64,000 bases of DNA, taken from Stieleria mannarensis. Its GTDB lineage: Bacteria > Planctomycetota > Planctomycetia > Pirellulales > Pirellulaceae. Made by a program: the position numbers and the translations under genes. Below the pieces are notes generated by a model. That model was not told where the DNA came from, did no database searches, and was given only the letters and a program-made list of their open reading frames with translations. The stretch is from contig NZ_JACEHH010000015.1 in assembly GCF_014154935.1 (NCBI RefSeq), forward strand, positions 1 through 64,000, given 5' to 3'. Shown in pieces: positions 6,696 to 14,969 of the stretch (its first letter is position 1; every line of letters begins with the position of its first letter).

Positions 6696-9398
6696 ATGAA
6701 TCGCTCTCCATTCCATTCTACAACCCCCGAAATGAAAACCGTGTTTCTAGGATCAATCTCTTCCCGTGTCAGTCGGACCGCGTGGCGTCGCGTCGCTGCG
6801 ATCGTGTTGTCGGCCTGTTGCTTGACCCTGTCGGCGCCCGAGGTGCACGCCCAAAACGGGGCCGCCAAAGCCAAACCGCGCAAACGGGCGCGTCAGACGG
6901 AGGTCGGCCCGGCCGTCGGTGGCAACACCGCGACCCCGATCGATCGGATCAAGGCGGCCGAGGGGTTCGAGGTCGAATTGCTGTACTCGGTCCCGGGCGA
7001 CCAGCAGGGCTCGTGGGTGAATCTGTGCACCGACGACAAGGGGCGGATCCTGGTCAGTGATCAGTTCGGCGGCATGTATCGCATCACGCCTCCGCCGGCG
7101 GGACAACCGCTGGATCCGACGACGATCGAGAAAGTGCCCGCAGACATCCGCGCGGTCAACGGGATGGTTTGGGCGTTCGGTGCCTTGTACGTCGGCGTCA
7201 ATGATTACGAACAAAAAATCCCCTCGGGTTTGTACCGAGTCAGCGATAGCGATGGCGACGACCACTTGGACAAGGTCGAATTGCTTCACGAAGTCCACTC
7301 CAAGAGCGATCACGGGGTGCACGCATTGATGCCGACGCCGGATGGAAAGGCGCTGTATCTGGTCACGGGAAACAACACGACCCCGCCGCCGCTGGCGGAC
7401 AGTTCGCCGGTGCGTCAGGTCTGGGGCGAAGACCATCTGTTGCCCAGCATGCCCGACGGCCGAGGGCACAATCGCGGCGTCCTGGCCCCGGGCGGAATCA
7501 TCTATCGCGTCTCTCCCGACGGGCAGACCTTCGAAGCGTTTGCGTCGGGGTTTCGAAACGTCTTTGACGCCGCGGTCAATCGCGACGGTGAATTGTTCAC
7601 CTACGACGCCGACATGGAGTACGACTTCAACACGCCGTGGTATCGCCCGACGCGCATTTGCCACGTCACCAGCGGCGCCGAATTCGGCTGGCGCAACGGG
7701 GCGGGAAAACGCATGCCCTTTTATGCCGACAACCTGCCGGGCGTGCTCGACATCGGCCCGGGGTCGCCGACCGGCATGACGTTCGGCTATGGTGCCAAGT
7801 TCCCCGCCAAGTACCAAGACGCGCTGTATGCACTCGATTGGAGTTGGGGAAAGCTGTATGCGATCCACCTGGAACCGAGCGGATCGTCCTACACCGCGAC
7901 CAAGGAGGAGTTTGTGACCGGCGCCCCGCTGCCGATCACCGATGCGATCATTCGTCCCCAAGACGGAGCGATGTACTTCACGATCGGTGGACGGCGGGTG
8001 CAATCCGGCCTGTATCGCGTGACGTACACCGGCGACCAGTCGACTGAGCCTGCAGAGGCCAAGGCTTCCCAAAACGAGGCCCGCGAGACACGTCACATGC
8101 TGGAAGCCTTTCACGGCCAACAAGATCCCAAGGCGGTCTCCGTCGCCTGGCCCTATCTTGACGATCAAGATCGCTTCATCCGTTTTGCCGCACGAACCGC
8201 GATCGAACACCAACCGGTCCAACAGTGGGCGGACAAGGCACTGAGCGAGTCCGATCCGGGCAAACAGGTCGAAGCCTTGCTGGCCCTGGCGCGCGTCACC
8301 GGTGTCTGTCCCCAGCACCGCAGCGACGACACTCCGCCGATCGACACCGCCATGGGGGAAAAGCTTTTGGCCGCGGTCACGTCGATCGATGTGCCCGGGT
8401 TGACCGAAACGCAACAGCTGACGCTGCATCGCGCGACGCAAATCATCTTGAACCGATTCGGACGACCGAGTGACGCGACGATCGAAAAACTGATCGCCAG
8501 CTTCGACCCGCTGTTCCCGGCGCAATCGCCCGAGCTGAATTGGTTGCTCTGTGAAACACTCGCTTGGCTCCAATCGCCGACGGTGGCCGAAAAAGCGATC
8601 GCCCTGATTCAGGCGGCACCGACGCAAGAGGAACAGATGCAGTACGCCCGATCGATTCGGATGTTGAAATCCGGCTGGACTCCGCAGCTGCACACCGCCT
8701 ACTTCGAGTGGTTTTTAAAGGCGGCCAATTACAAGGGCGGTGCCAGTTTTGATCAGTTCATCAAATTCATTCGCGACGACGCGGTCGCCTCATTGAGCGA
8801 AACCCAAAAGGCGGAGATGGCAGAACTGTTGGCCCGCAAACCGGTCAAGAAGTCGGCGTTGGAGAATCTGGGACAGATTTTCGAGGGCCGTCCGGAAACC
8901 AAGTGGACGTTGGAAGAACTCTCCGCGGCCGCACGCACGGGGCTAAAGCAACGCGATTTTGAAAGCGGGCGAAAGATGTTCGCCGCAAGCGGTTGTTACG
9001 CCTGCCATCGCTTCGGCGACCAGGGCGGCATGACCGGTCCCGACCTGACCTCGGCCGGGCGACGTTATTCGCCACACGATTTGCTGGACCAGGTGATCCA
9101 CCCCAGCAAGGTGATCAACGACCAATTCTCGGCCGTCAAAGTGCTGACCGACGACGGCCGGATCCACGTCGGCGTCGTCGTCAATCTGAGCGGCGATTCG
9201 ATGACGCTGAACACCGACCTGACCAACCCCAACGCGCGCGTCAACATCGACCGCAAGACGATCGAAGAGATGATGGTTTCCAAGACGTCGGCGATGCCCG
9301 AAGGACTGTTCAATCGCATGACCCGGGACGAGATTCTGGACCTGGTCGCCTACCTGATCAGCGCCGGCGATCCGAACCACGCGTTCTTTAAGAACTAG
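6696..9398 (+). CDS. PVC-type heme-binding dehydrogenase (PQQ-like propeller plus CxxCH)
   Basis: Up to 900 residues; an internal Met at 6732 (MKTVFLGS) is the likelier start because it places the signal peptide (IVLSACCLTLSAPEVHAQ) closer to the N-terminus. The first ~440 residues form a sugar-dehydrogenase-like beta-propeller (GFEVELLYSVP, AVNGMVWAFGALYVGVNDY, SKSDHGVHALMP, GFRNVFDAAVN, PTGMTFGYGAKFP). A helical HEAT-like middle follows, then a C-terminal cytochrome c domain with CYACH at about 766-770 and axial Met candidates. This is the planctomycete 'membrane-bound dehydrogenase / PVC heme-binding' family, thought to oxidise sugars or related compounds in the periplasm. Substrate unknown. 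Confidence 0.88.
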   Translation: MNRSPFHSTTPEMKTVFLGSISSRVSRTAWRRVAAIVLSACCLTLSAPEVHAQNGAAKAKPRKRARQTEVGPAVGGNTATPIDRIKAAEGFEVELLYSVPGDQQGSWVNLCTDDKGRILVSDQFGGMYRITPPPAGQPLDPTTIEKVPADIRAVNGMVWAFGALYVGVNDYEQKIPSGLYRVSDSDGDDHLDKVELLHEVHSKSDHGVHALMPTPDGKALYLVTGNNTTPPPLADSSPVRQVWGEDHLLPSMPDGRGHNRGVLAPGGIIYRVSPDGQTFEAFASGFRNVFDAAVNRDGELFTYDADMEYDFNTPWYRPTRICHVTSGAEFGWRNGAGKRMPFYADNLPGVLDIGPGSPTGMTFGYGAKFPAKYQDALYALDWSWGKLYAIHLEPSGSSYTATKEEFVTGAPLPITDAIIRPQDGAMYFTIGGRRVQSGLYRVTYTGDQSTEPAEAKASQNEARETRHMLEAFHGQQDPKAVSVAWPYLDDQDRFIRFAARTAIEHQPVQQWADKALSESDPGKQVEALLALARVTGVCPQHRSDDTPPIDTAMGEKLLAAVTSIDVPGLTETQQLTLHRATQIILNRFGRPSDATIEKLIASFDPLFPAQSPELNWLLCETLAWLQSPTVAEKAIALIQAAPTQEEQMQYARSIRMLKSGWTPQLHTAYFEWFLKAANYKGGASFDQFIKFIRDDAVASLSETQKAEMAELLARKPVKKSALENLGQIFEGRPETKWTLEELSAAARTGLKQRDFESGRKMFAASGCYACHRFGDQGGMTGPDLTSAGRRYSPHDLLDQVIHPSKVINDQFSAVKVLTDDGRIHVGVVVNLSGDSMTLNTDLTNPNARVNIDRKTIEEMMVSKTSAMPEGLFNRMTRDEILDLVAYLISAGDPNHAFFKN

Positions 9399-9417
9399 CA
9401 CGGTCGGTCGATACACT

Positions 9418-9440
9418 CGCCGCGCCCCCCCGGCGCGGCG
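9418..9440 (+). terminator. GC-rich stem-loop after the heme dehydrogenase
   Basis: CGCCGCGCC (9418-9426) and GGCGCGGCG (9432-9440) form a perfect 9-bp stem with a C5 loop, 20 bases after the stop codon. A short AAATTTG follows but no real T-tract, so it may be a terminator-like or mRNA-protecting hairpin. Confidence 0.4.
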
Positions 9441-9525
9441 GGGAAATTTGCGACCCGCCAAGGACTCTGTTAGGCTTGTTGGATTGCCAGAGCCGGTTGA
9501 GAATCCTTGGCGGAGGGTGGGCCCG

Positions 9526-10077
9526 ATGACGATACGTTGTGATCTTTGTGTCTCACGAACCAACGATGGGTTCATCGTCCGCATCCAAGGCAAAGGGACC
9601 GCGACCCACAGCCCCGCCTTTGCCGCGTTCGTCAAAGGCTGCCTGGTCGAAGACCCCGCGGCGACCGTGACGGCCGACCTGCTGGGGTGTGAGTACCTGG
9701 ACAGCACCTTCTTGGGCTGTTTGCTGAAACTGCAGCGCACCGGCACGGCAAAACGCTTTCATGTGGTCGCCGACGATGCCGCGCGATCCCGGTTGTTGAC
9801 CGCCACGTGCGTGGACAAGTATCTGACGCTGCTTTCCAAAGCCCCCCAGTCCACCGGAACGTTTTTGCGGATCGAACCCGACGAGGTCTCCAAACAAGAA
9901 CTCGGGCGACACATGCAGGAGGCCCATGAAGTCTTGGGAGAACTCCCCAGCCCATCGGCGTCCGTGTTCAAACGGATCGCCGAACAGCTCGCTCACGACC
10001 TGGAGCAAGAGGAAGAGGAACAAGACAATTCAATGCTGTTCGACACCGCCGTCGTGACGCCCCCGCCGCGACCGTGA
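9526..10077 (+). CDS. STAS-domain protein (anti-sigma factor antagonist-like)
   Basis: 183 residues from the ATG at 9526, preferred over upstream in-frame codons because CGGAGGG lies 10-15 bases before it. Residues about 1-100 have the STAS fold pattern: a strand GFIVRIQGKGT, then VTADLLGCEYLDSTFLGCLLKLQ, in which DST holds the position of the phosphorylated Ser of SpoIIAA/RsbV. The C-terminal ~70 residues are acidic (LEQEEEEQD) and not part of STAS. Anti-anti-sigma proteins release sigma factors from kinase-type anti-sigma factors. No cognate kinase or sigma gene is adjacent, though a receiver plus RsbW-like ATPase is encoded at 16289-17188. Confidence 0.8.
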   Translation: MTIRCDLCVSRTNDGFIVRIQGKGTATHSPAFAAFVKGCLVEDPAATVTADLLGCEYLDSTFLGCLLKLQRTGTAKRFHVVADDAARSRLLTATCVDKYLTLLSKAPQSTGTFLRIEPDEVSKQELGRHMQEAHEVLGELPSPSASVFKRIAEQLAHDLEQEEEEQDNSMLFDTAVVTPPPRP

Positions 10078-10413
10078 ACCTGTGGGGGCCGCGTTGTCGG
10101 GAGAAAGGGCAAAACGATGGGGGCAAAACGATGGGGGCTCGCGATGGCAGAATAATACGGGGCTGAACCAATTGGTTTTGCGCGAACCGGCACACGCCTT
10201 GTCATTGCCCCCCCATCATCTTGCTTCTATTGTTTTGCCCCCATCGTTTTGCCCCATCATTCTGCCTTCTTCACTCTGCCCGATCCGCCAGCCTCCCGCG
10301 ACGATCCTGATAGGATGGCACGATCGATCCTGTCGCCGGATTTTTTCTGCCAGATGACTCCTGATCGCACTTGCATCTCCGATGCCTTCTCGTCTGCTTC
10401 GTCGCAATCGCAC
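10078..10413. other. Convergent intergenic region with long inverted repeat
   Basis: No gene seen. The stretch separates the convergent STAS and universal stress protein genes and carries the inverted repeat pair at 10107-10137 and 10231-10257. Confidence 0.5.
10107..10257. repeat. Inverted repeat built from a GGGGCAAAACGAT unit
   Basis: The left arm (10107-10137) is two tandem copies of a 14-bp unit GGGGGCAAAACGAT. The right arm (10231-10257) is the reverse complement of the same double unit with one or two mismatches. The spacer is about 93 bases. It could form a long cruciform or RNA stem at the convergent gene ends. Confidence 0.7.
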
Positions 10414-11247
10414 TCAACTGTCGATCGGGATGGCCAAGACCGGGCAGGGCGCGTGGCGGACGACTTTGTCGGTCGTCGTGCCGCGGAAGACGTCCCAGAA
10501 CCCGTGGGCGCCGTCGGTCACCATCGCGATCAAGTTTGCCTTTTTCTCCTCGGCCAGCTTGATGATCTCGGTCGCCGGGTCACCGGTCGGGGTCACGATT
10601 TGTTCGACATGCCAGGGACCGTCGGGGATTTTGATGTCAGGCATGGCGCTCGCGCCGACGTGAAACAATGTCAGCGTGGCGTTTTCGCTGCCCAGGGCAG
10701 AGATCGCACGCAGTCCGCGCTCGATCGCTTCGTCCGGCGAGGGGGATGCATCGACCGGCACGATCACCCGGTCCATCTGGACCTGGCCGGTTTCCAGCGA
10801 AACACAGCCGTGTCCGCCGGCGGGAACAAACAGCGTCGGCACGTGGCTCCGGTGAGCGATCTTCTCTGCCTTGGACGGCATCAACCAGCTCGCCAGACCA
10901 TCGCGACCACCGCTGGCCAACACCATAAAGTCGACCGGCCGCTGTTGGAAAAAGCCCGTGATCGCCTCGACCACATCCTTTTGCTCGGCGATCACCTTTT
11001 CCACGCCGACGCCCAGCTTGGCTTGAATGTCACGCCGTTTCGCATCTTCATCGATCAGCCCCCAGCGGCCGAGCGTCTTGCGTACCGCCGGAAAACGATC
11101 CCATTCTTCGTAGGAATCGTCGCCGACGTGCAATAGCGACAACGTTGCTTCGTTGCTGAGCGCTAAACGCAAGGCATGGGCAAATGCCAAGTGCGACTGG
11201 GCTGAAAAGTCGGTCGGATGCAAAATGTAACGGGCTGGGGCACTCAC
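10414..11247 (-). CDS. Universal stress protein, tandem UspA domains
   Basis: 277 residues with two UspA-type domains. The first begins YILHPTDFSAQSHLAFAHAL and ends VPTLFVPAG (to about 145). The second begins VIVPVDASPSPDEAIERGL and contains LIAMVTDGAHGFWDVFRGTTTDKVVRHAPCPVLAIP, whose G-x2-G-x9-G-T/S type loop is the ATP-binding signature. The first domain has a looser loop (ASGGRDGLASWLMPSKAEKI). Tandem Usp proteins bind ATP or act as stress-responsive signalling proteins in the cytoplasm. It is a single gene, convergent with the STAS gene. Confidence 0.9.
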   Translation of the reverse strand: MSAPARYILHPTDFSAQSHLAFAHALRLALSNEATLSLLHVGDDSYEEWDRFPAVRKTLGRWGLIDEDAKRRDIQAKLGVGVEKVIAEQKDVVEAITGFFQQRPVDFMVLASGGRDGLASWLMPSKAEKIAHRSHVPTLFVPAGGHGCVSLETGQVQMDRVIVPVDASPSPDEAIERGLRAISALGSENATLTLFHVGASAMPDIKIPDGPWHVEQIVTPTGDPATEIIKLAEEKKANLIAMVTDGAHGFWDVFRGTTTDKVVRHAPCPVLAIPIDS

Positions 11248-11474
11248 GATTCACTCGCCGTGTCAATGGAACGCGTAGATGGAATAGGGGCAGTCCTTGC
11301 GGACGATCAATCGCGGCAGTTTAGTTGACGCGGGATGCCTTTGCCTGCCCATTTCGGTTCGGGGGTTTGAATCGAATCGCGTTTTTATTTGTCAGATTTA
11401 CTTGCGAAAAGCGATCGCCCGAAGCTGGAAGGTCCCAGATGGCGAGACACCGGCGAGGGGCACGCACCGCCTCG

Positions 11475-12542
11475 CTACGCGACGACCAGCGGCGGCGACG
11501 CCAGGAACTCGGGCAGGCGATCGTGATCGATGTCGCCGCCGCAGCCGGCCAGCGGAGACGCAACGACGATGCCTTTGTCGATCCGCACGCCGACGCAGGG
11601 TTCGCCGGCCAACAAGACCGCCCCGTCCAGATCGGCAAAATCCAACAGCGGCAACAGCTGTGCCGCCCCGCTGATGCCGATGGAGCTTTCGACCATGCAG
11701 CCGATCATCGTTTTGAGTCCGAGTTGGCGGGCCTGTTTGAGCATCTGCAGCGCCGGCGACAGACCGCCGCACTTGCAAAGTTTCACATTCACGCCGTGGT
11801 ACAGACCGTCACAGCGTTCGATGTCAGCGGTCACTTGGCAATCCTCGTCGGCGATGATCGGAAGCGCCGATTCGCGAACCACCCGTCGCTTGTCCTGTGG
11901 CGATGCGTCGATCGGCAGCGGTTGTTCAATGAACTCCACCCCCAGCGCCGCCAATCGCAGGGAATGGTCGATCGCCTGATCAGCCGTCCAGCCGCAATTG
12001 GCGTCGACACGAAACACCGCGTCCGAGTGACGTCGCAACTCGGTCACGATTTCAATGTCACGCTCGGTGCCCAGCTTGATCTTGTAGACCCGCCACCCCG
12101 GTTCTTCATGCAACTTTTGCACCATCTTCTCGGGACTATCGATTCCGATCGTGAAACTGGAATCGACGACATCGGTGCCCGGCAGTTGCCAAACTTTCCA
12201 AGTCGGCATCCCCTGACGTTTGCCGTGCCAATCGTGCGCCGCCATGTCGAGCGCCGACAGCGCGAACATGTCCCCCTGGGTCTGGTCGTGCATCAGGGGC
12301 CAAAGTTCTGACGGAGACTCGCTGGCGTACCGATCGAGTGTGTCGGGGCGGATCTTGCGCAGCGATTGCAACATCGAATCGAAGCTGTGCCGATAGAACG
12401 AGTCCTCGGTGACTTCGCCATAGCCACAAACGCCGTCGTGTTCCAGTTGCACCAGCAGACTGGACTGGGTGTCGATCGAATTGCGAGCGATCGTGAAGGC
12501 GTGTTTCAGGGGCAAACTTAATCGGTAAACGGTCAATTTCAT
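11475..12542 (-). CDS. dgcA: Enolase-superfamily racemase (dipeptide epimerase / DgcA-like)
   Basis: 355 residues of the muconate-lactonising subgroup. Visible catalytic features are the KxK motif in VYKIKLG, metal ligands in DANCGW, EQPLP and IIADED, and the second catalytic Lys in NVKLCKCGG. The sequence resembles L-Ala-D/L-Glu epimerases (YcjG/YkfB). The gene overlaps the upstream DUF1611-type gene by 4 bases (ATGA). In marine Pseudoalteromonas this pairing was described as DgcN-DgcA: DgcN acetylates D-Glu and DgcA racemises N-acetyl-D-Glu to N-acetyl-L-Glu. By that parallel the enzyme may salvage peptidoglycan-derived D-Glu. Plain muropeptide epimerase activity remains an alternative. Confidence 0.78.
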   Translation of the reverse strand: MKLTVYRLSLPLKHAFTIARNSIDTQSSLLVQLEHDGVCGYGEVTEDSFYRHSFDSMLQSLRKIRPDTLDRYASESPSELWPLMHDQTQGDMFALSALDMAAHDWHGKRQGMPTWKVWQLPGTDVVDSSFTIGIDSPEKMVQKLHEEPGWRVYKIKLGTERDIEIVTELRRHSDAVFRVDANCGWTADQAIDHSLRLAALGVEFIEQPLPIDASPQDKRRVVRESALPIIADEDCQVTADIERCDGLYHGVNVKLCKCGGLSPALQMLKQARQLGLKTMIGCMVESSIGISGAAQLLPLLDFADLDGAVLLAGEPCVGVRIDKGIVVASPLAGCGGDIDHDRLPEFLASPPLVVA

Positions 12543-13654
12543 CCGTCAAGCACCTCGCCGCGCAGTCCGATGCAGGCGTCGACCAGTTTATCGGCCCCCG
12601 TACGATAGACGTCACAGGCGGGCAGCCTGAACGTCGATTCGGCACGCGTGATTTCCGCCTCCGCTTCCTCGGCACTCAGGTTGCGTGTGTTGATCGCGAT
12701 CCCCACGAACTTGCACGTATGACGCAGATTCGCGGCAACCAGATAAGCGTCCATTTGTTGCTTGATCGGTATCAACGGCACGTCATCCAAACCCTTGACG
12801 TGCGTCCGGCCCGCTTCGTAGCAATACACCAGACCGTGCGGGGCGCTGCCGTGCAACAGGCCCAACGTGACCGCGGAAAACGCGGGATGCGAAATGCTGC
12901 CTTGGCCTTCGATCAACAAGTAATCGTGATGCTCGTAGCGGCGGGCAAGCTGCTCGGCGGCACCACTGACGAAGTCGGCCACCACACAATCGATCGGCAC
13001 GCCGTCGCCGGAGATCATGATGCCGGTTTGGCCGGTGGCAAGGAACTTGGAACTCAACTCGCGTTGGACCAAGCCACGATGAATTTCCAGCGACGTGACC
13101 ATCTTTCCCAGACTGCAATCCTGGCCGACGGTGTGGATCCGGGTGCATCCCGGGCGGAACCGGTGGCACTCGGCCGTCACCTTCCATCGATTGCGACGGA
13201 CATCGATCAAACGGCTGTTCGATCGCTCCGCCGCCGCGACGTACTCGGCGTCTTCGGTCAGAAAATCGTGCAGTCCCGAGACGACGTCGATCCCGTCGTG
13301 CAGTGCTTGGAGAATCATCGACCGCCACTCGTCGGGCAGCTTGCCGCCCGGCGGTGCGATGCCGATGTAAAGGGCGTCCACGTCCGGCAGCTCCGTCAAC
13401 GTCTTCACCACCGGGATCTGTCCTCCACACCCCAACAGGTCCTGGGTCGTTGACCCCGCCGCCGTCGCATCGATGACCGCAACGACGTCTTGCGTCCGAT
13501 AGCGGAGCAGACTGATCGCGGTCTTGGCCACGAATGGTGTCGAATAACCGTCGGTCAGAATCGCGATGCGACGATGGGTCATCAGCGACGTCCCCAAACC
13601 ATCGGACGCAGATGCATCGCAAGCATGGGGCTGTGAATTCGGATCAAGTGACAT
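12539..13654 (-). CDS. dgcN: DUF1611 family protein (DgcN-like D-Glu N-acetyltransferase)
   Basis: 371 residues from the ATG at 13654; a Met at 13582 (MTHRRIAIL) directly before the first strand is an alternative start. The N-terminal half is Rossmann-like (IAILTDGY, VVAVIDATAAG, ALYIGIAPPGGKLP). The second half has a P-loop-like GQDCSLGKM and LIEGQGSISHPAF, both typical of DUF1611. The reading frame stays open further upstream, but that part lies opposite the EF-hand esterase gene and is not expected to be translated. The stop overlaps the start of the racemase gene, so the two are translationally coupled. Characterised marine homologues acetylate D-glutamate; the assignment rests on family memory and gene order. 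Confidence 0.75.
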   Translation of the reverse strand: MSLDPNSQPHACDASASDGLGTSLMTHRRIAILTDGYSTPFVAKTAISLLRYRTQDVVAVIDATAAGSTTQDLLGCGGQIPVVKTLTELPDVDALYIGIAPPGGKLPDEWRSMILQALHDGIDVVSGLHDFLTEDAEYVAAAERSNSRLIDVRRNRWKVTAECHRFRPGCTRIHTVGQDCSLGKMVTSLEIHRGLVQRELSSKFLATGQTGIMISGDGVPIDCVVADFVSGAAEQLARRYEHHDYLLIEGQGSISHPAFSAVTLGLLHGSAPHGLVYCYEAGRTHVKGLDDVPLIPIKQQMDAYLVAANLRHTCKFVGIAINTRNLSAEEAEAEITRAESTFRLPACDVYRTGADKLVDACIGLRGEVLDG

Positions 13655-13742
13655 AAAACAACGCGAGATTTGGTTTAAAAAAGGAACAACAGCGGGCCTG
13701 GCGGGTTCGTATGTTAGCCGATGTACCGACCACAGGTGATCC

Positions 13743-14885
13743 ATGAAAAACTCTCTTCTGTTGACGACTGTCCTAAGCTGCTTGACCGCTTGCGGTTCAG
13801 CCGTGCCGCTGCAAGCCCAATCGCCCCGGCAACAGCCCCCGCGGATCCCCTTTGCCGAAGTGTTACGGCGGGAGGATGCAAACGGGGATGGGAAAGTCAC
13901 CAAGGCGGAATTCAAGGCGGCGGTGAGATTGTTCGAGCGACTTGATCGCAATGACGATGGTGTGCTGACCCGCGAAGACTTTGCCATCGGCGAACGCCCA
14001 AACGCGAATCGGCCTGGCGCGAATCGGCCTGGCGCGAATCGTTCAGCCGTGCCGGACGATGTCACCGTGCTCCGCGACGTGGTCTTCGGCCGCGGAGGCG
14101 GGCGTGATTTGACGATGCATCTGGTGTTGCCAAAGGAACCGAGCGACAAGCCGCTGCCGCTGTATGTTTGGGTTCACGGCGGAGGCTGGCAGGGGGGCAC
14201 GAAAGAGGGCGGCGTGCGTCAGGTCGTTCCGCTGGTCCGACGAGGCTTTGTCGGGGCGACGATCGAATATCGACTGACCGGCGAAGCCCCCTTTCCGGCT
14301 CAGATCGAGGATTGCAAGTGCGCGATTCGCTACCTGCGCGCCCAAGCATCCAAGTACAACCTGGACGTCGACCGCATCGCCGTGGGCGGAAGCTCCGCCG
14401 GCGGCCACTTGGTCGCACTGCTGGGGACTTCCGGCGGTGTCGAGGACCTCGAAGGCAGCGGCGGATGGGCCGACCAATCCAGTCGCGTCCAGGCCGTCGT
14501 CGATCTGTATGGACCGACCGATTTCAAGACCTTTGTCACCACGCCGGGATATGAGCGTCATAACCAAGACGGGTCGCCGGAATCAAAACTACTCGGCGGC
14601 GGCGAAGTACTGAACAAGCCGGAGGGGATCAAGCAGGTCAATCCGATCACCTACGTCGACCAAGACGATCCCCCCTTTCTGATCATTCACGGCAGTGATG
14701 ATCGGACGGTCCCACCGAACCAAAGTGAATTGATGCACCAGGCACTGCGAGCGGCCAAGGTTGAAAGCACGTTGCACGTGATCGACGGGGCCGGACACGG
14801 CGGGCCGAAGTTTTCCGAACCCAAAATCCGCCAAATGCAGATCGATTTCTTGGTCCGGACGTTCGAGGTCGGTGGGGCGAACTGA
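13743..14885 (+). CDS. Secreted alpha/beta-hydrolase with EF-hand pair
   Basis: 380 residues. A signal peptide (MKNSLLLTTVLSCLTACGSAVPLQAQ) precedes two EF-hand-like loops, DANGDGKVTKAEF and DRNDDGVLTREDF (about 43-80). A short Asn-Arg-Pro-Gly-Ala tandem linker follows, then a hormone-sensitive-lipase/BD-FAE type hydrolase. It shows the oxyanion motif HGGGW, the nucleophile elbow GGSSAGG, the acid in GSDDRTVPP and the His in GAGHGG. This is a common planctomycete arrangement, probably a calcium-binding carbohydrate esterase acting outside the cytoplasm on acetylated or feruloylated polysaccharide. Substrate inferred only. It is divergent from the DgcN-like gene, with an 88-bp shared promoter region. 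Confidence 0.88.
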   Translation: MKNSLLLTTVLSCLTACGSAVPLQAQSPRQQPPRIPFAEVLRREDANGDGKVTKAEFKAAVRLFERLDRNDDGVLTREDFAIGERPNANRPGANRPGANRSAVPDDVTVLRDVVFGRGGGRDLTMHLVLPKEPSDKPLPLYVWVHGGGWQGGTKEGGVRQVVPLVRRGFVGATIEYRLTGEAPFPAQIEDCKCAIRYLRAQASKYNLDVDRIAVGGSSAGGHLVALLGTSGGVEDLEGSGGWADQSSRVQAVVDLYGPTDFKTFVTTPGYERHNQDGSPESKLLGGGEVLNKPEGIKQVNPITYVDQDDPPFLIIHGSDDRTVPPNQSELMHQALRAAKVESTLHVIDGAGHGGPKFSEPKIRQMQIDFLVRTFEVGGAN

Positions 14886-14969
14886 AGGGAGATGGGGAGA
14901 TGGGGAGAATGATGGGGGGCAGGCGATGGCGTCCTCATTTTTTGACCATTCAATTGTCTGACCACTCGA

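Noticed and set aside
6753-8693. A 646-codon minus-strand frame opposite the heme dehydrogenase
   Set aside because: Arg/Gly/Val-rich antisense shadow; the plus-strand frame has a signal peptide, propeller blades and a heme motif.
14003-14045. 15-bp tandem repeat GCGAATCGGCCTGGC in the esterase gene as a regulatory array
   Set aside because: It encodes the NRPGA linker between the EF-hands and the hydrolase, an ordinary interdomain spacer.
13655-14149. N-terminal extension of the DgcN-like gene to 14149
   Set aside because: That part lies opposite the EF-hand esterase, is Arg/Ser/Pro-rich and unlike DUF1611 proteins; the fold starts after Met at 13654 or 13582.
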